Part shown: one piece after another, positions 54,513-64,000 of the stretch
Layout: the number at the start of each line of letters is the position of its first letter
Position numbering within the stretch: position 1 is the stretch's first letter
NCBI GenBank assembly: GCA_002104935.1
Contig: MCGT01000002.1
Coordinates: 248,001-312,000, forward strand
From: Hesseltinella vesiculosa
Taxonomy: Eukaryota > Mucoromycota > Mucoromycetes > Mucorales > Cunninghamellaceae
Length of the DNA stretch: 64,000 nt
Reading direction: 5' to 3'
The notes under the pieces: model-generated
What the model saw: only the letters and a program-made list of their open reading frames with translations
Told to the model about the DNA's origin: nothing
Database searches by the model: none
Position numbers and translations under genes: made by a program

Positions 54513-55119
54513 ATGCCATCCCGATTAAAATTAAAGTGGGCCAATGTTAAGTCATGGTTAGCACTTCGCCGTGTCAAACGAAAGCCACAACCAAAGCAAC
54601 AAGACGAACCAGCCATTCGACGGCCATCGCATTGTACCAGCTGTACATCGCGTCAATCATTAATGGAAGAAGAAGAAAGTCCTAAGCAATCAATACATCA
54701 CCGTCGTTCGTCAGCCTCATCTCAACTGTCTATGACTGATATCCAACAAGAATTAGAAAAAATCTATGAATTGTACTCCTTTGCTCTGGACGAGGTAAAT
54801 TTCTAAATTTCGCGCTCCTCCCGCTGCGGGTTGGCGGAAAGCTCTATTTTTATGTGGGAAACTCACCCTTTTTATTTTACAGTTGAATTATGCAGGCGAT
54901 TCTCTGGGAACTTTTTATTACGACAACGATCGCATCAGTGCTCAAGAAGCGATTGAAAAATTTTCATGTGCCTCCAAAGACTTGCTTGATCTGACACATG
55001 ACCCATTGTTCAAGGCCCAACTTCATTCAATTATCTATCCAAGAATGAAATTATTACAAAAGAACCTGGACGCCCTACCGCATGACCCTCCTCTCTCTTC
55101 CATTTACGTGCCTTCCTAA
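54513..55119 (+). CDS. Small helical protein, function unknown (MIT-like?)
   Basis: Two exons (54513-54794, 54883-55119) give 172 aa. The N-terminus is very basic (SRLKLKWANVKSWLALRRVKRK), followed by a CTSC pair and a Ser-rich linker. Residues 90-165 look like an all-helical bundle: DIQQELEKIYELYSFALDEL, AGDSLGTFYYDNDRISAQEA, CASKDLLDLTHD. The helical spacing and YxLYxxALDE pattern recall MIT domains, but this is a guess. The intron is phase 0 with good GT-AG sites, which supports a real gene. Confidence 0.6.
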
Positions 55120-55647
55120 AAGCTTGACACAAACAAATATCGATACCCTCCTCGCTTTCTCATTTCTTTTGCCTCATGATATCCCTTTCTCATTTTTTCC
55201 TAATACATATCCAACCTTCATATTTTTTTTGTTCTAGTTTTTGATTTACTATTAAAAATGACCAGTGTACATACCACCCTCTTTCCCTTTTCTCCACATC
55301 AAATGCAAGTGGAACTTAAAAAACTGAGCAGGAATCTTTTGGCACCCCCCTTTTTTTTTTAAAAAAAAAAAAAAGTCCTTGTTTCATGCATATAGAAAAT
55401 GAAATGCCAAGCCTCGGCTATTTTATACATGCTTTCAATCCCATTTTTGTGCAAGAGTCAAACATGAGGAAACAAAGATCATGATCATCACCTCCATTCG
55501 TGGCATGTGACTCAAAAGTCAGCCTCGATGATTTTGCACAGAATGGCAAATTTCCATTTTGGGACAGCCTGATGCTATTTTTTTTTCAAGCGTGTTTCGG
55601 TTCTTTTTTCTTTTTTTCTTTCCTAGATTGTTCAATGATCCATTGTC
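55120..55647. other. Intergenic region before EFR3
   Basis: About 530 bp with a T/A homopolymer pair at 55350-55374 and T/C tracts near 55600. No coding signal. Confidence 0.45.
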
Positions 55648-58600
55648 ATGGTTAGCTTATGTCATCGTTTGCGCTATCGTTACATGAAACATGCTGTTCT
55701 TGTTAACAATTGTTATCCTACCACCGAGGGCGAAATAGGACCGCGATCAGCAGAACTAAGCTATTTGACTTTTTACGCCAGCTCACGGCCTGCCAAACTG
55801 ACCAAGGTCAGTGCTTATTTACGCAAGAAGGTGCGAAGAGACATTCGAAAAGGCCATAAAGCGTATGTCATACTCCATCCATTAAAATAACCCATACCAA
55901 TTGAATTAATAACCACTCCTAACATTCTTTTTTATTACGACACGCCCCCCCTTTTTTTTCGAAACAGAAACAACAAAGTGTCCCTCTTGATCCTCAAAGC
56001 TCTGATTCAATCTTGTCACCATGATCTTAGTTTGTTCTGTCGCTCTACTGTGGTGATCCTCCAACATATGTTAGACACAAGAGACATTGATCTGATTGAT
56101 CTCTCCTGTGATACGGCAAGTTGGATAAAGCAGACAAAGCTCCTGCAAGAGCCTAACCCCTACTTTGTTTCCCTAGTTCTATGTGTTTTGTAGCTACTAT
56201 GAAGGGTCCAGTGTCATGGCCGATGCTGGGTTTACCCGCGATTTTGAGCTCTTGGTCGAGCAATTTGCCTCCTTTGCCGTCTACAACAACGACGATCGCC
56301 TAGGTCTTCAGCTTAAATACAGCGGTCATCGCGCTCTCGCCGCTGTCATCAATGCCTCCAGCTTGAACACTTCCTATATTATCCCACTTCTGTCTCACAT
56401 CATCCCGCCCCTCCAATACACCTTGGTCTCCACCAAAACATCTGCCTGGGACCTGGCCAAGTCGTAATGAGAAAACAGCAAAGCAAACGCCAGGATTCAT
56501 TTTTTTTACTGTTCATTTAGCGTGCCTTCATTGGATATCCGCACGTCTGTGTTCGAATTGCAGGACCTCACTTTGGAATGGATCCAGCATTTGGCTGCCC
56601 AGACACTTTCCAACCTGTGCAGCCTTGCCAATGGCACCTCTATTCGAGCAACGATGAACTCCTTGATCAGCAACTTTGACAGCGACCAGCTCTGTTGGTG
56701 GCCAACAGATGAATGCACATCCGTCATGGAGCTTGTCTTTCGCTCAATCCAAGTAAGAGCAAAAATAAAAAGAATGCATCAAGTTAAACTCATCTTTCTG
56801 TTGTTATAGTCACAGTACCGATACATGCTCCTGTCTGAATTCCTTCACCAATTAGAACAATCCGATGCAGCCGCAAACACGGACGGCACCGATCGACTGG
56901 CTGGCATTGTAGCGGTTGTGTGCATGATCCTGAACAGCCAGGTGCAATTGTTGGGCATGCCCATCCTGGAAGCCCTGGACACTCTCTTCTCACATCTCAT
57001 GACGTCGCTCGCTCGCCATGGATACCTGTACGACAACACCCCAGATCAGTCGCTCAGTACCGCCCAAGTCAAGCAACAAAGCATTCAGCGAGGTCTTATC
57101 AACAGCATTGTGGGGCTGGCCTCCCAATCGTACTACGCCAATCAATGGAACGATATCCTAGGCTACTTTTTCAGTCGGATCTGCATGAACCCCGGTAACA
57201 ACGGGTCCATCGACGGCGTCCCTGCTCAGCTTTATCGCGAATGTGGGCTTTGGTTTGTAGATCACTTTCAGCACCGCGTCATCCAATCGGCCAACCAGCA
57301 GGAGCAATCCTCATTACCAGCTGAACTCACTGTAGAATCATGGACCCCAGCCCTGGAATTGCTCAACGATGCTTGTCAAGGTATGCCATGAATGGAAAAA
57401 AGTGGGAGACGTAACTCACAAAAACACGGATTTTATCTAGATACTCGCATCTCTTTTGCAACAACACTCATCCACTTTTTGGAAATCGTCCACGAGCAAA
57501 AGTCGCTGTCCAAGCAAGTTCTAATGATGTAAAAAAAGACAAGCAGCCTAACTTCCTTTTTTTCTTCTGATCAGATACCGACGAGGCAATGCCCATTTTT
57601 TGACGGCTCTGCTGAAAAAAATTTATACCTGGCTTTCTCTGGACGACTTGCGTATTATTGATACCAAAGCCATCTTCCAGCTTTTGGTCGGGGTGCTCCA
57701 ATGCTATGGAACGTTTGGCTTTGTGCGATGCGTGCCTTTTATATTTGCCCTCCAACACATCGCCCAGTTCCCTCCGGCAAACGCTAGTGCACCAGCCAAA
57801 CCTCTTTCCAGCCAACTTTTCTCGCGAGCCATTGCCAGCATCACTTTACAATGGCTACAAACCGCCGCCGACATGTTTCCCCTCAACACCATCACTCCCA
57901 ATCTCGCTAACATATCCCAGGAACGCCAGAAACTGAAGCAGAACTTGTCCTCCATTCACTGGTCTGAGCCCATTGTCACCTCCCTCCCCACCCGAACCAA
58001 CGACTCTGCCCACACGCCCTTGGATATGGACGAATCCCAGCGCCTCAACGAAATCGATGACGGCCACTCCGTCACCGTTTGGATCGACCGTGCCTCACTG
58101 ACATCACTCATGACCAAGGAATCCACGCTGCAGTCCACTACCAACGAGAAGGCTGACCTCAAAACAAAACTCTCCATGGAATGGGATTCAGCTCAATACA
58201 GTAAGCCCTGCCCCCCCCCCTCAACTTCTAGTGCACCGCTGCGGGTCTCCTTGACGCCACTTTTTTTTTTCATGCATAGATGAAAACGGAAAACATTTGC
58301 GCATCACTGCCAGCGCGCCTAGAGATAGAAAGCCCAAATTGACATCGGATTTAGCGCCAGATGCAAGCATTGTAAGGAGACAAAAAGAGAAGGAAAACAA
58401 AATCCTCGATATAGATCGATGCAAATGCATGCAGGATCACTCATTTTATTTTCTGATCTTAGACTCATGACCAATACAAGAAGCAAGCCGTCAGTGTGGA
58501 CAATCTCAAAGGCGCCCTCGGTAACAACTCTAATAATAAAAGAAAATGCTGTCATGCATCCATGCATAAACAGCACTTGCTGATGCAGCTTGCTTATTTT

Positions 58601-58781
58601 TTTTTTTTACGCCTCCCTCCCAGCCGCCCAACTGCTTGGACAGGATACAAGCCTCGACCAAGAATCAGGAGATGTTGACACTGTCAGCATTCAACTCGAC
58701 CAGATCTTATCCAACCTGCATCCAGACCCAGACAGCCCAACCGGCCCCTCACTCATTCGACCTCCCTACGCATCTCATTGA
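55648..58781 (+). CDS. EFR3: EFR3, plasma-membrane anchor of the PI4-kinase (Stt4) complex
   Basis: Ten exons (55648-55862, 55968-56115, 56177-56463, 56521-56752, 56810-57380, 57441-57528, 57575-58200, 58280-58371, 58463-58520, 58624-58781) give 824 aa. The N-terminus MVSLCHRLRYRYMKHAVLVNNCYP, with Cys and a basic patch, is typical of EFR3 membrane attachment. The body is a long armadillo/HEAT-like helical solenoid (SLLILKALIQSCHHDL, YSGHRALAAVINAS, GLINSIVGLASQSYY). With Ypp1/TTC7 it recruits PI4-kinase to make PI4P at the plasma membrane. Intron 2 (56116-56176) starts with GC (ACG|GCAAGT); the GT alternative leads to an immediate stop. Confidence 0.88.
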
Positions 58782-59885
58782 AACTTTCTTGCATACAATA
58801 AACGAAACTTGTTTCAAACAAACAAACGACTCTTGTCCAACATTTTGTCTGCCACACTTCAATGCGGCAGACTTCTCGAGCAAAGAAACATCATGCCCTG
58901 CCAGCTACCATTCTGGCACTTTGTCACCCTCAAGCTTCACTCTACAATGCCAAATGCTTGTGGCTTCAAAGCAATTTTCTTATCTCATCAAGGCGAGCTT
59001 GACGATTCAGCCCATGTTGATAAAATCTGGCTGTGAAACCGTTCGAGATAAATCTTTCTGTTCCCACAAAGACTTACTTTTGGCCTCGTTTATTCCTAAA
59101 TTCGTGTTTTCTAACCTGATAAAACACTCCCAGCAGTACTTATCTCGTGTCTCAGTTGCCCTTTCGTTGGAGTCCACCATTGCCATGTTGTAATCAAATT
59201 CAGCCCTTTCCTTTTTTTTTTTTTCTGTAAACTCAACTCTCCGCCCTCTTTTTTATTTTACTTTATTGTTCTTCACGTTTTTTCTTTTTTTTTCTCAAGT
59301 TGACCTATCTTTGATTGCCGAAAGCATTATTCAGGCCATGATTCGTTTCGAAAGCATGTCATCAAGATGCACCCTGGTTCAGAAATTTACAGCGAAGAGG
59401 TCGGCAGGAGAAAAACGAAGAAGACACCTTGACGCGCCCTCCTCCCTTCTCGAAAGCCCAAGGCTGTCATCATGTGTTCAGCTTGGATAACGAATCCAGA
59501 TCCCTAAATGCGGCAGCCAAGTTCGATTGTGAACCATTTGCTCTGAATACTGCCATTGATTCAACCCAGGGCCCTTTCACTCTCCATGCTGTCGCTCAAG
59601 CTGATGCTCTGGAGCAAGCTTTCGCCATCCTCCCTCGTGACACTGCAACTACGACAAAGGCAATGCCAACGTCTCTTCAAATTCATGCAAAACAGAGTTT
59701 GTGCAACAGCTCACAAGACACGGAAGATAAGCCCACGATTCCTGGAGTAGCCGGTGCGCGTCTTGAACAAGCGATGATGGCTCCCTCAGCTTGTTGAGAA
59801 ACTTGGCGATTATGTCGAATCTGACGAAGCACTGTTGGCAGCTCTGAACTCTGATTTTCGAATCGAACCACACCTTCTGCAGGCC
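58782..59885. other. Uncertain region of open but unassigned frames downstream of EFR3
   Basis: An AATAAA at 58798 may end the EFR3 mRNA. Plus-strand frames stay open for long stretches: 58782-59193 (with FSYLIKASLTIQPMLIKSG) and 59429-59797 (with ALEQAFAILPRDTATTTK). A frame further right resumes out of phase near 59783. An acceptor-like TTTTCTCAAG at 59291-59300 precedes DLSLIAESIIQAMIRFES. It may be a multi-exon or decaying gene continuing into 59886-60746. I could not build a consistent model. Confidence 0.35.
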
Positions 59886-60746
59886 ATGGCAGAATTACAC
59901 ACTGGTGCCATTGTTCTTGACAAGGAGGTGAATCTTGCCTTGGTGTGTGAGGCATACGCGCGAAGTAAATCCATCGACATTCACGCTGAATCTTTGAACC
60001 TGTCCTTGCCCCCAACAAACATTTCATCAGCCTACCCCTCTACCCTCACTGCTGGAGTTTTCGATGAAGCTGATGGTCATGGAACCAAACCGAAGCTCAA
60101 GGTGGCAAGGGCGACAAGGAATGTATTTGTGACGATGGCCGCTCCATTGCTCCGTGATAGGCAGGTCGATGTTGGTCCCTCCTCCTCTCCTCTGACTCTT
60201 CGCCCAAGCAAAACAAGAGCATTTTACCAGAAAAATAAGGTGGGGATAGTTTTGGCTCATGTTCATGGCCGCAGCCCCTTGTCCCCTCTGCCAACAATTT
60301 CTTCACTCCGACAACTCACTTCAAGCTTCAATGACCCAAGCACCTTCATGCCATGGAGAACGTCTCTTGATTGTTTGAACAATGACCATCAATTGCCCGC
60401 CACCGTCTTCACCCTTTGTGATTTGCCACACAACCAAGGTTATGGCACAGCGAACTTGTCGCCGGAAAATTTGGCATCACGATTGCTGCAGGCGGCTGCC
60501 CGAGCATTCTTGGACCGCTCAAAGCGTCTGGACTTCTCCACTCCTCTCCACCTGATCAAGGCACTCTTGAAAGAGCGCGCCGAGAAATCGCTGCCATCAA
60601 CGAAAGATGGGTCGATGCCGGCAGGAGTGGCCGAAATGCTGGGAGGTCTAGCAGCAGATGAGTTGTCTTGCCCAGAGTATGTCATGATTGAAACCTTGTC
60701 TCTGCCAAGTGATCAAGTGCGAACGCAAAGGTCAAGGAGGTTATGA
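59886..60746 (+). CDS. Hypothetical protein (possibly the 3' part of a degraded gene)
   Basis: The first in-frame ATG is at 59886 and the frame stays open for 286 codons to TGA at 60746. The same frame is open upstream from about 59783 and reads WLPQLVEKLGDYVESDEALL, which looks coding. The composition (HLIKALLKERAEKS, RLLQAAARAFLDRS) is that of ordinary protein. No family is recognised. The lack of a proper start and the out-of-phase open frame upstream suggest either missing exons or a frameshifted gene. It is convergent with the dynein gene. Confidence 0.4.
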   Translation: MAELHTGAIVLDKEVNLALVCEAYARSKSIDIHAESLNLSLPPTNISSAYPSTLTAGVFDEADGHGTKPKLKVARATRNVFVTMAAPLLRDRQVDVGPSSSPLTLRPSKTRAFYQKNKVGIVLAHVHGRSPLSPLPTISSLRQLTSSFNDPSTFMPWRTSLDCLNNDHQLPATVFTLCDLPHNQGYGTANLSPENLASRLLQAAARAFLDRSKRLDFSTPLHLIKALLKERAEKSLPSTKDGSMPAGVAEMLGGLAADELSCPEYVMIETLSLPSDQVRTQRSRRL

Positions 60747-60990
60747 TCGCCAAACTGCTTTTCCACTTTGGTGAAGAATGAAGTCTCTCTGCCCGCACTT
60801 TGTCCCTTGCCCCGCTGCTCCTCCTTCTATCCCCCTGATACCCCCTCTCTTATCTCAATTTTTCCAACCCCTCTTACCCACAAATATTTTTTTTATAAAA
60901 ATGGCTGTTTCCCCCTATGTTGCACAGAAAAGCCAACATCTTTTTTAATCGCAGAAGGAACGGAAAAGAAAAAAAAGAGTGGACTAGAAT

Positions 60991-63900
60991 CTAAAAGGAC
61001 ACAATGACGGCCACACCACGTTGAGGAATGCGGTCTTGTTGTTCAGGATGGACAGGAGCATTGATGGTAAACAAGAGATCGCTACGGTCAGGGTTGCGGT
61101 ACACAGGCAACGAGGCAGACGCCTTGGTTGAGGTAACCAAATCGGTTTGGCGAGCCCAGCGCAGAGCAACAGGGCCGAGCTTGGCAGAGGGTTCCGAGGT
61201 CAAGGTGACTTGGCCATCCAGCCATTGAGCACCTTCCAGCATGAAGCCACGAATCAGATAGGCATCGTCCCCTAGGCCGGCGGCTTCGGGGTCCAGGTCG
61301 ACTTGCAGCACCAGTTCTTCGAGGGACCATTGGTGACGTTGGGCAATGGCTTGGCGTGTAGCGGTCACATAGGCTTCGGGAATGAACAGGCCACCCATCC
61401 AGACAGTCATGCCATCCAGGTGTTGAGGTGAGGTTTGGGCAATGGTGGCGACTTGGTCGAAGCGGGCTTGCAGATCAGCCATCCAGACATTGAGAGACAC
61501 GTCCTTCGATACGTCGTATCGCTTCCAATGGTCAGGAATCAGACCCTTGGTCAGCCAGTTCATCAATTGGCGCAGGTGGTTCGTTTGCTTCAGTTCACCA
61601 GTGCACACCTTTTGGAGCGAGGACAGGTCCTCACGGATCGTTTGAAGTAGGCTACGGCCGATTTGGTTTTCACGTTCAAAGAAACGGAAGAGCGGGTTCA
61701 TGATGCCACCTTGGTCGCCTTGGCCGTGGCGGGACAGGACAGGCAGTTGCTCGGGCAGCGACGAGAGCCACTGCGAAATGGAGCCATGCAGAGCTCGCAT
61801 CCAGGCAGGCTGTTGTTGGCCGTCCTTGCCTTGCTGTTGTTGCTGTTGCTGTTGCTTGGGCGTGAAGGCAGTGTCGTCGTCGTCGGTGATGTTCTTCATC
61901 TTGCGTACCTTGGAGAGCATGGCTTTGCCCTTGAGCGTCAGCAGCACACGCTCGGCATTGGAAGGCAAGCCCAGCCAGGTAGGCGGCTCACGGTCGGGCA
62001 GACGGTTGACCCAGTCAATAAAGTGCTCCATCTTGGTGCCATCAGGTGCCACCAGAGCCTTGTCGCCTTGGCCGCTGGCCTTGACCAGTTCAAAGTCAAG
62101 GTCGTAACAGCGATGGGTGAAGAGTGAGCTAACAAACGAGTCGAGCAAGCGCTGGTCATATTCATTGTCGATGCGACCACCATAAATCGATTGCTTGAGC
62201 AGTGACTGGATGGCGTCCCAGGGAATCTTTTCAGGAGAGATGTTGGCCCGGTCACCGGCCGCCATGTCGAGCCAGTGGTCGATGGTGGACAAGGCACAAT
62301 CTTGATCTGAATCGTTGAATTCGTAGATCTTGGTCCAACCAAGAGGCACATAACGGAGACGTTCTTGCACCACAGCATGGAGCCAAGCAAGCATAAAGTA
62401 CAGTCGCGTGCGTTCTGTGGGGCCACGGGACAGGCGCGCGTGAGGAATGGTGCGCAGCGATTCAAGCAAGTTGGCCTTGATACCGGGAGGAGGCTCAAAC
62501 ATGAGGACACGAGACATGCGAAGCAAGTTGACAGGCACCTTGGGGTTGGTTTCCATGGTCAGGAACAGACGGAAGTTGGGATGAGGCTTCATGCTGTGCA
62601 ACTTCTTTTCCAGTTGGCCCAGCCAGGAAGGAGCCAGGTGGACGTTTTTCAGCATCACCCATTGACCGGTCTTGACGGCAAGAGAGATGGCTTGATCAGC
62701 CAGGGTAAACCCTTCAGCAGAACCCATGGCCACAGACGTACAACGGGTATTGGATTCGGCCACTAAATGATCAACGCGGTAGCTTGCATCATAACCAGGG
62801 ATCGAACAAAGGGCCAGAGGCGTGCTGGCGTCCACTTCTCCATGCACAATCTGGTGGAGGCTTACTTCACCTTGTGCCAAGAAAGCAGGATCGAAGATTT
62901 CAGAAGCAAAGATCGTAGTGGCATGAATCAAACGGTCAGGACGGATACATTTCACTACCAGCATTTTTCGAAGTGAGGCAACCATAGCTAAATAAAGAAA
63001 AGCGAGAAAAAAAAAAACAAGCGAAAAACAAAGACAAGCGAAAAAAAAAAAAAAAAAAAAAAGGTGAAAAAAAAAAGTCAGACGATGGCCTGATCCCCTA
63101 ATGGTAATGATTGTTCAAATGATCAGCGACTTACGAGATACATTAACATCCCAACAGACAGGCACAACGGTTTCCGGAGCATCGTGAGCCAAAAAGGCTT
63201 GCCATTCATCAGCGTTGGAACGGATGTGGTCAATGATCGAAGTGAAGCAGGCCAGGTTCTTGATCTCATCCACGCGTATGGCGAGGTCGTCGTCGATAAA
63301 GTCGGGCAAGTTGAGACTGGCAGCAGTGGTTTTGGCGTTGGTGATGGCTTCGTTGGCACCCAACAAAAAGTCGAATTCAGCATCATCCATGTCTTGTGTC
63401 TTTTGGCCATGCATTTGGATCTGGCAGAGCAACACAGCAAACATGGGGTGATCTTCGTGCAAGAGCGTGCGAGAGCCACGGTGGTAAGCAGCAGCAAACA
63501 GATCGCGCGACAGGATGGCCAGGCGCTGGTCAGGTTCGGTGACGCCCTTGAGGTTGGGGTTGGCGTGTAGGACGTACTGGAAGATGTCGTAGAAGAAATC
63601 GAGCGAGAATTGGTAAAAGTGGTGGATCAAGTTCATTTGCTCCATGACAAAGAAGATGGAACTACAGGCATGGGCCAAAGGAGAATACACAGCGGTGGTC
63701 TGCTCGACTTGTTGCATGACAGTGTTGGTTTCGTCCACCTTGTGCGTGATGTCGGCAGCTTCCTTCTTGAGCGTTTCCAGCGTGTCAATGACCTTGTCAT
63801 CGTCCAAGATGTTACCCTTGGATTCGTTGAGAGCTTGCAGCAGCGACTTTTCCAGGTGACGCAGTTTGAGCTGGAATTCACCTTGCAGCTTGATGAGATC

Positions 63901-64000
63901 TGTGCGGCGTTGGTCGACGTCAGGACGTTCAGCCTTGAGTACCTTGTTGAGACACTGGCTCTGGAGACTGCCGCGGGTGACAGTAAAGTTGACAAAGGTG
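60991..64000 (-). CDS. DYN1: Cytoplasmic dynein heavy chain, C-terminal part (partial)
   Basis: Two exons are visible: 64000-63136 (continuing beyond the window) and 62987-60991, giving about 950 C-terminal residues. The first covers the AAA5 region (TFVNFTVTRGSLQSQCLNKV, FLLGANEAI). The second has KMLVVKCIRPDR and the AAA6 and C-terminal domain: KTGQWVMLKNVHLAPSWLGQLE, FRLFLTMETNPKVPVNLLR, YGGRIDNEYDQRLL, GMTVWMGGLFIPEAYVTATRQ. It is the minus-end microtubule motor for nuclei, endosomes and spindles. A Gln run of 9 followed by GKDGQQQ, after DDDD, interrupts the C-terminal domain, which is unusual. The end is VAVIVSF. Confidence 0.95.

Overview
This window is nuclear DNA from a filamentous fungus, most likely an early-diverging mould of the Mucoromycota (Mucorales-like). 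Genes are compact and rich in introns, most of them about 50-100 bp. Intergenic DNA is AT-rich and full of A/T homopolymers. The genes are eukaryotic: cytoplasmic dynein, PKA, Ku70, the ERMES subunit Mdm34, ALG6 and EFR3. The genus cannot be fixed from the sequence. No tRNA, rRNA or CRISPR array was seen.

Layout. 1-9.3 kb: the last codons of an unknown gene, a 191-bp TA-flanked MITE, a BRCT-containing family X DNA polymerase (minus) head-to-head with ALG6 (plus), a minisatellite, a decayed repeat-family ORF, and Ku70. 9.9-24.3 kb: an alpha-arrestin with two PPxY motifs, malic enzyme, a repetitive GPI-type surface protein, SmB diverging from mitochondrial uS8m, an NmrA-like protein, and a rhodanese-PTP phosphatase. 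25.2-35.9 kb: Mdm34, an MNN1/GT71-type mannosyltransferase, a Vts1-type SAM RNA-binding protein, the PKA catalytic subunit, a small basic ORF and amidase A. 35.9-37.9 kb is a repeat island: a repeat-family remnant, a near-perfect inverted repeat with arms of about 220-240 bp, a frameshifted pogo-like transposase and a terminal repeat matching the MITE at the window start. 37.9-41.8 kb: a PPR protein and two unrecognised genes.

42-51.5 kb carries the most striking structure, a tandem segmental duplication of about 3.9 kb. The ancestral order was F-box/RCC1 gene (minus), amidase, alpha/beta hydrolase. The duplicated unit starts inside the F-box gene and ends inside a hydrolase intron. The result is two complete amidases (B and C), one complete and one broken F-box/RCC1 gene, and one complete and one broken hydrolase. 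The junction holds about 70 bp of filler, 58 bp of which matches a locus 7.4 kb downstream.

51.8-64 kb: a secreted metalloprotease-like protein whose HExxH motif reads HQVLH, a small helical protein, EFR3, a stretch of degraded or uncertain ORFs, and the C-terminal part of cytoplasmic dynein heavy chain (minus), cut by the window end.

Gene models were built by hand, matching splice sites to reading phase and family sequence. Four of roughly ninety introns need a GC donor to keep both phase and family alignment.
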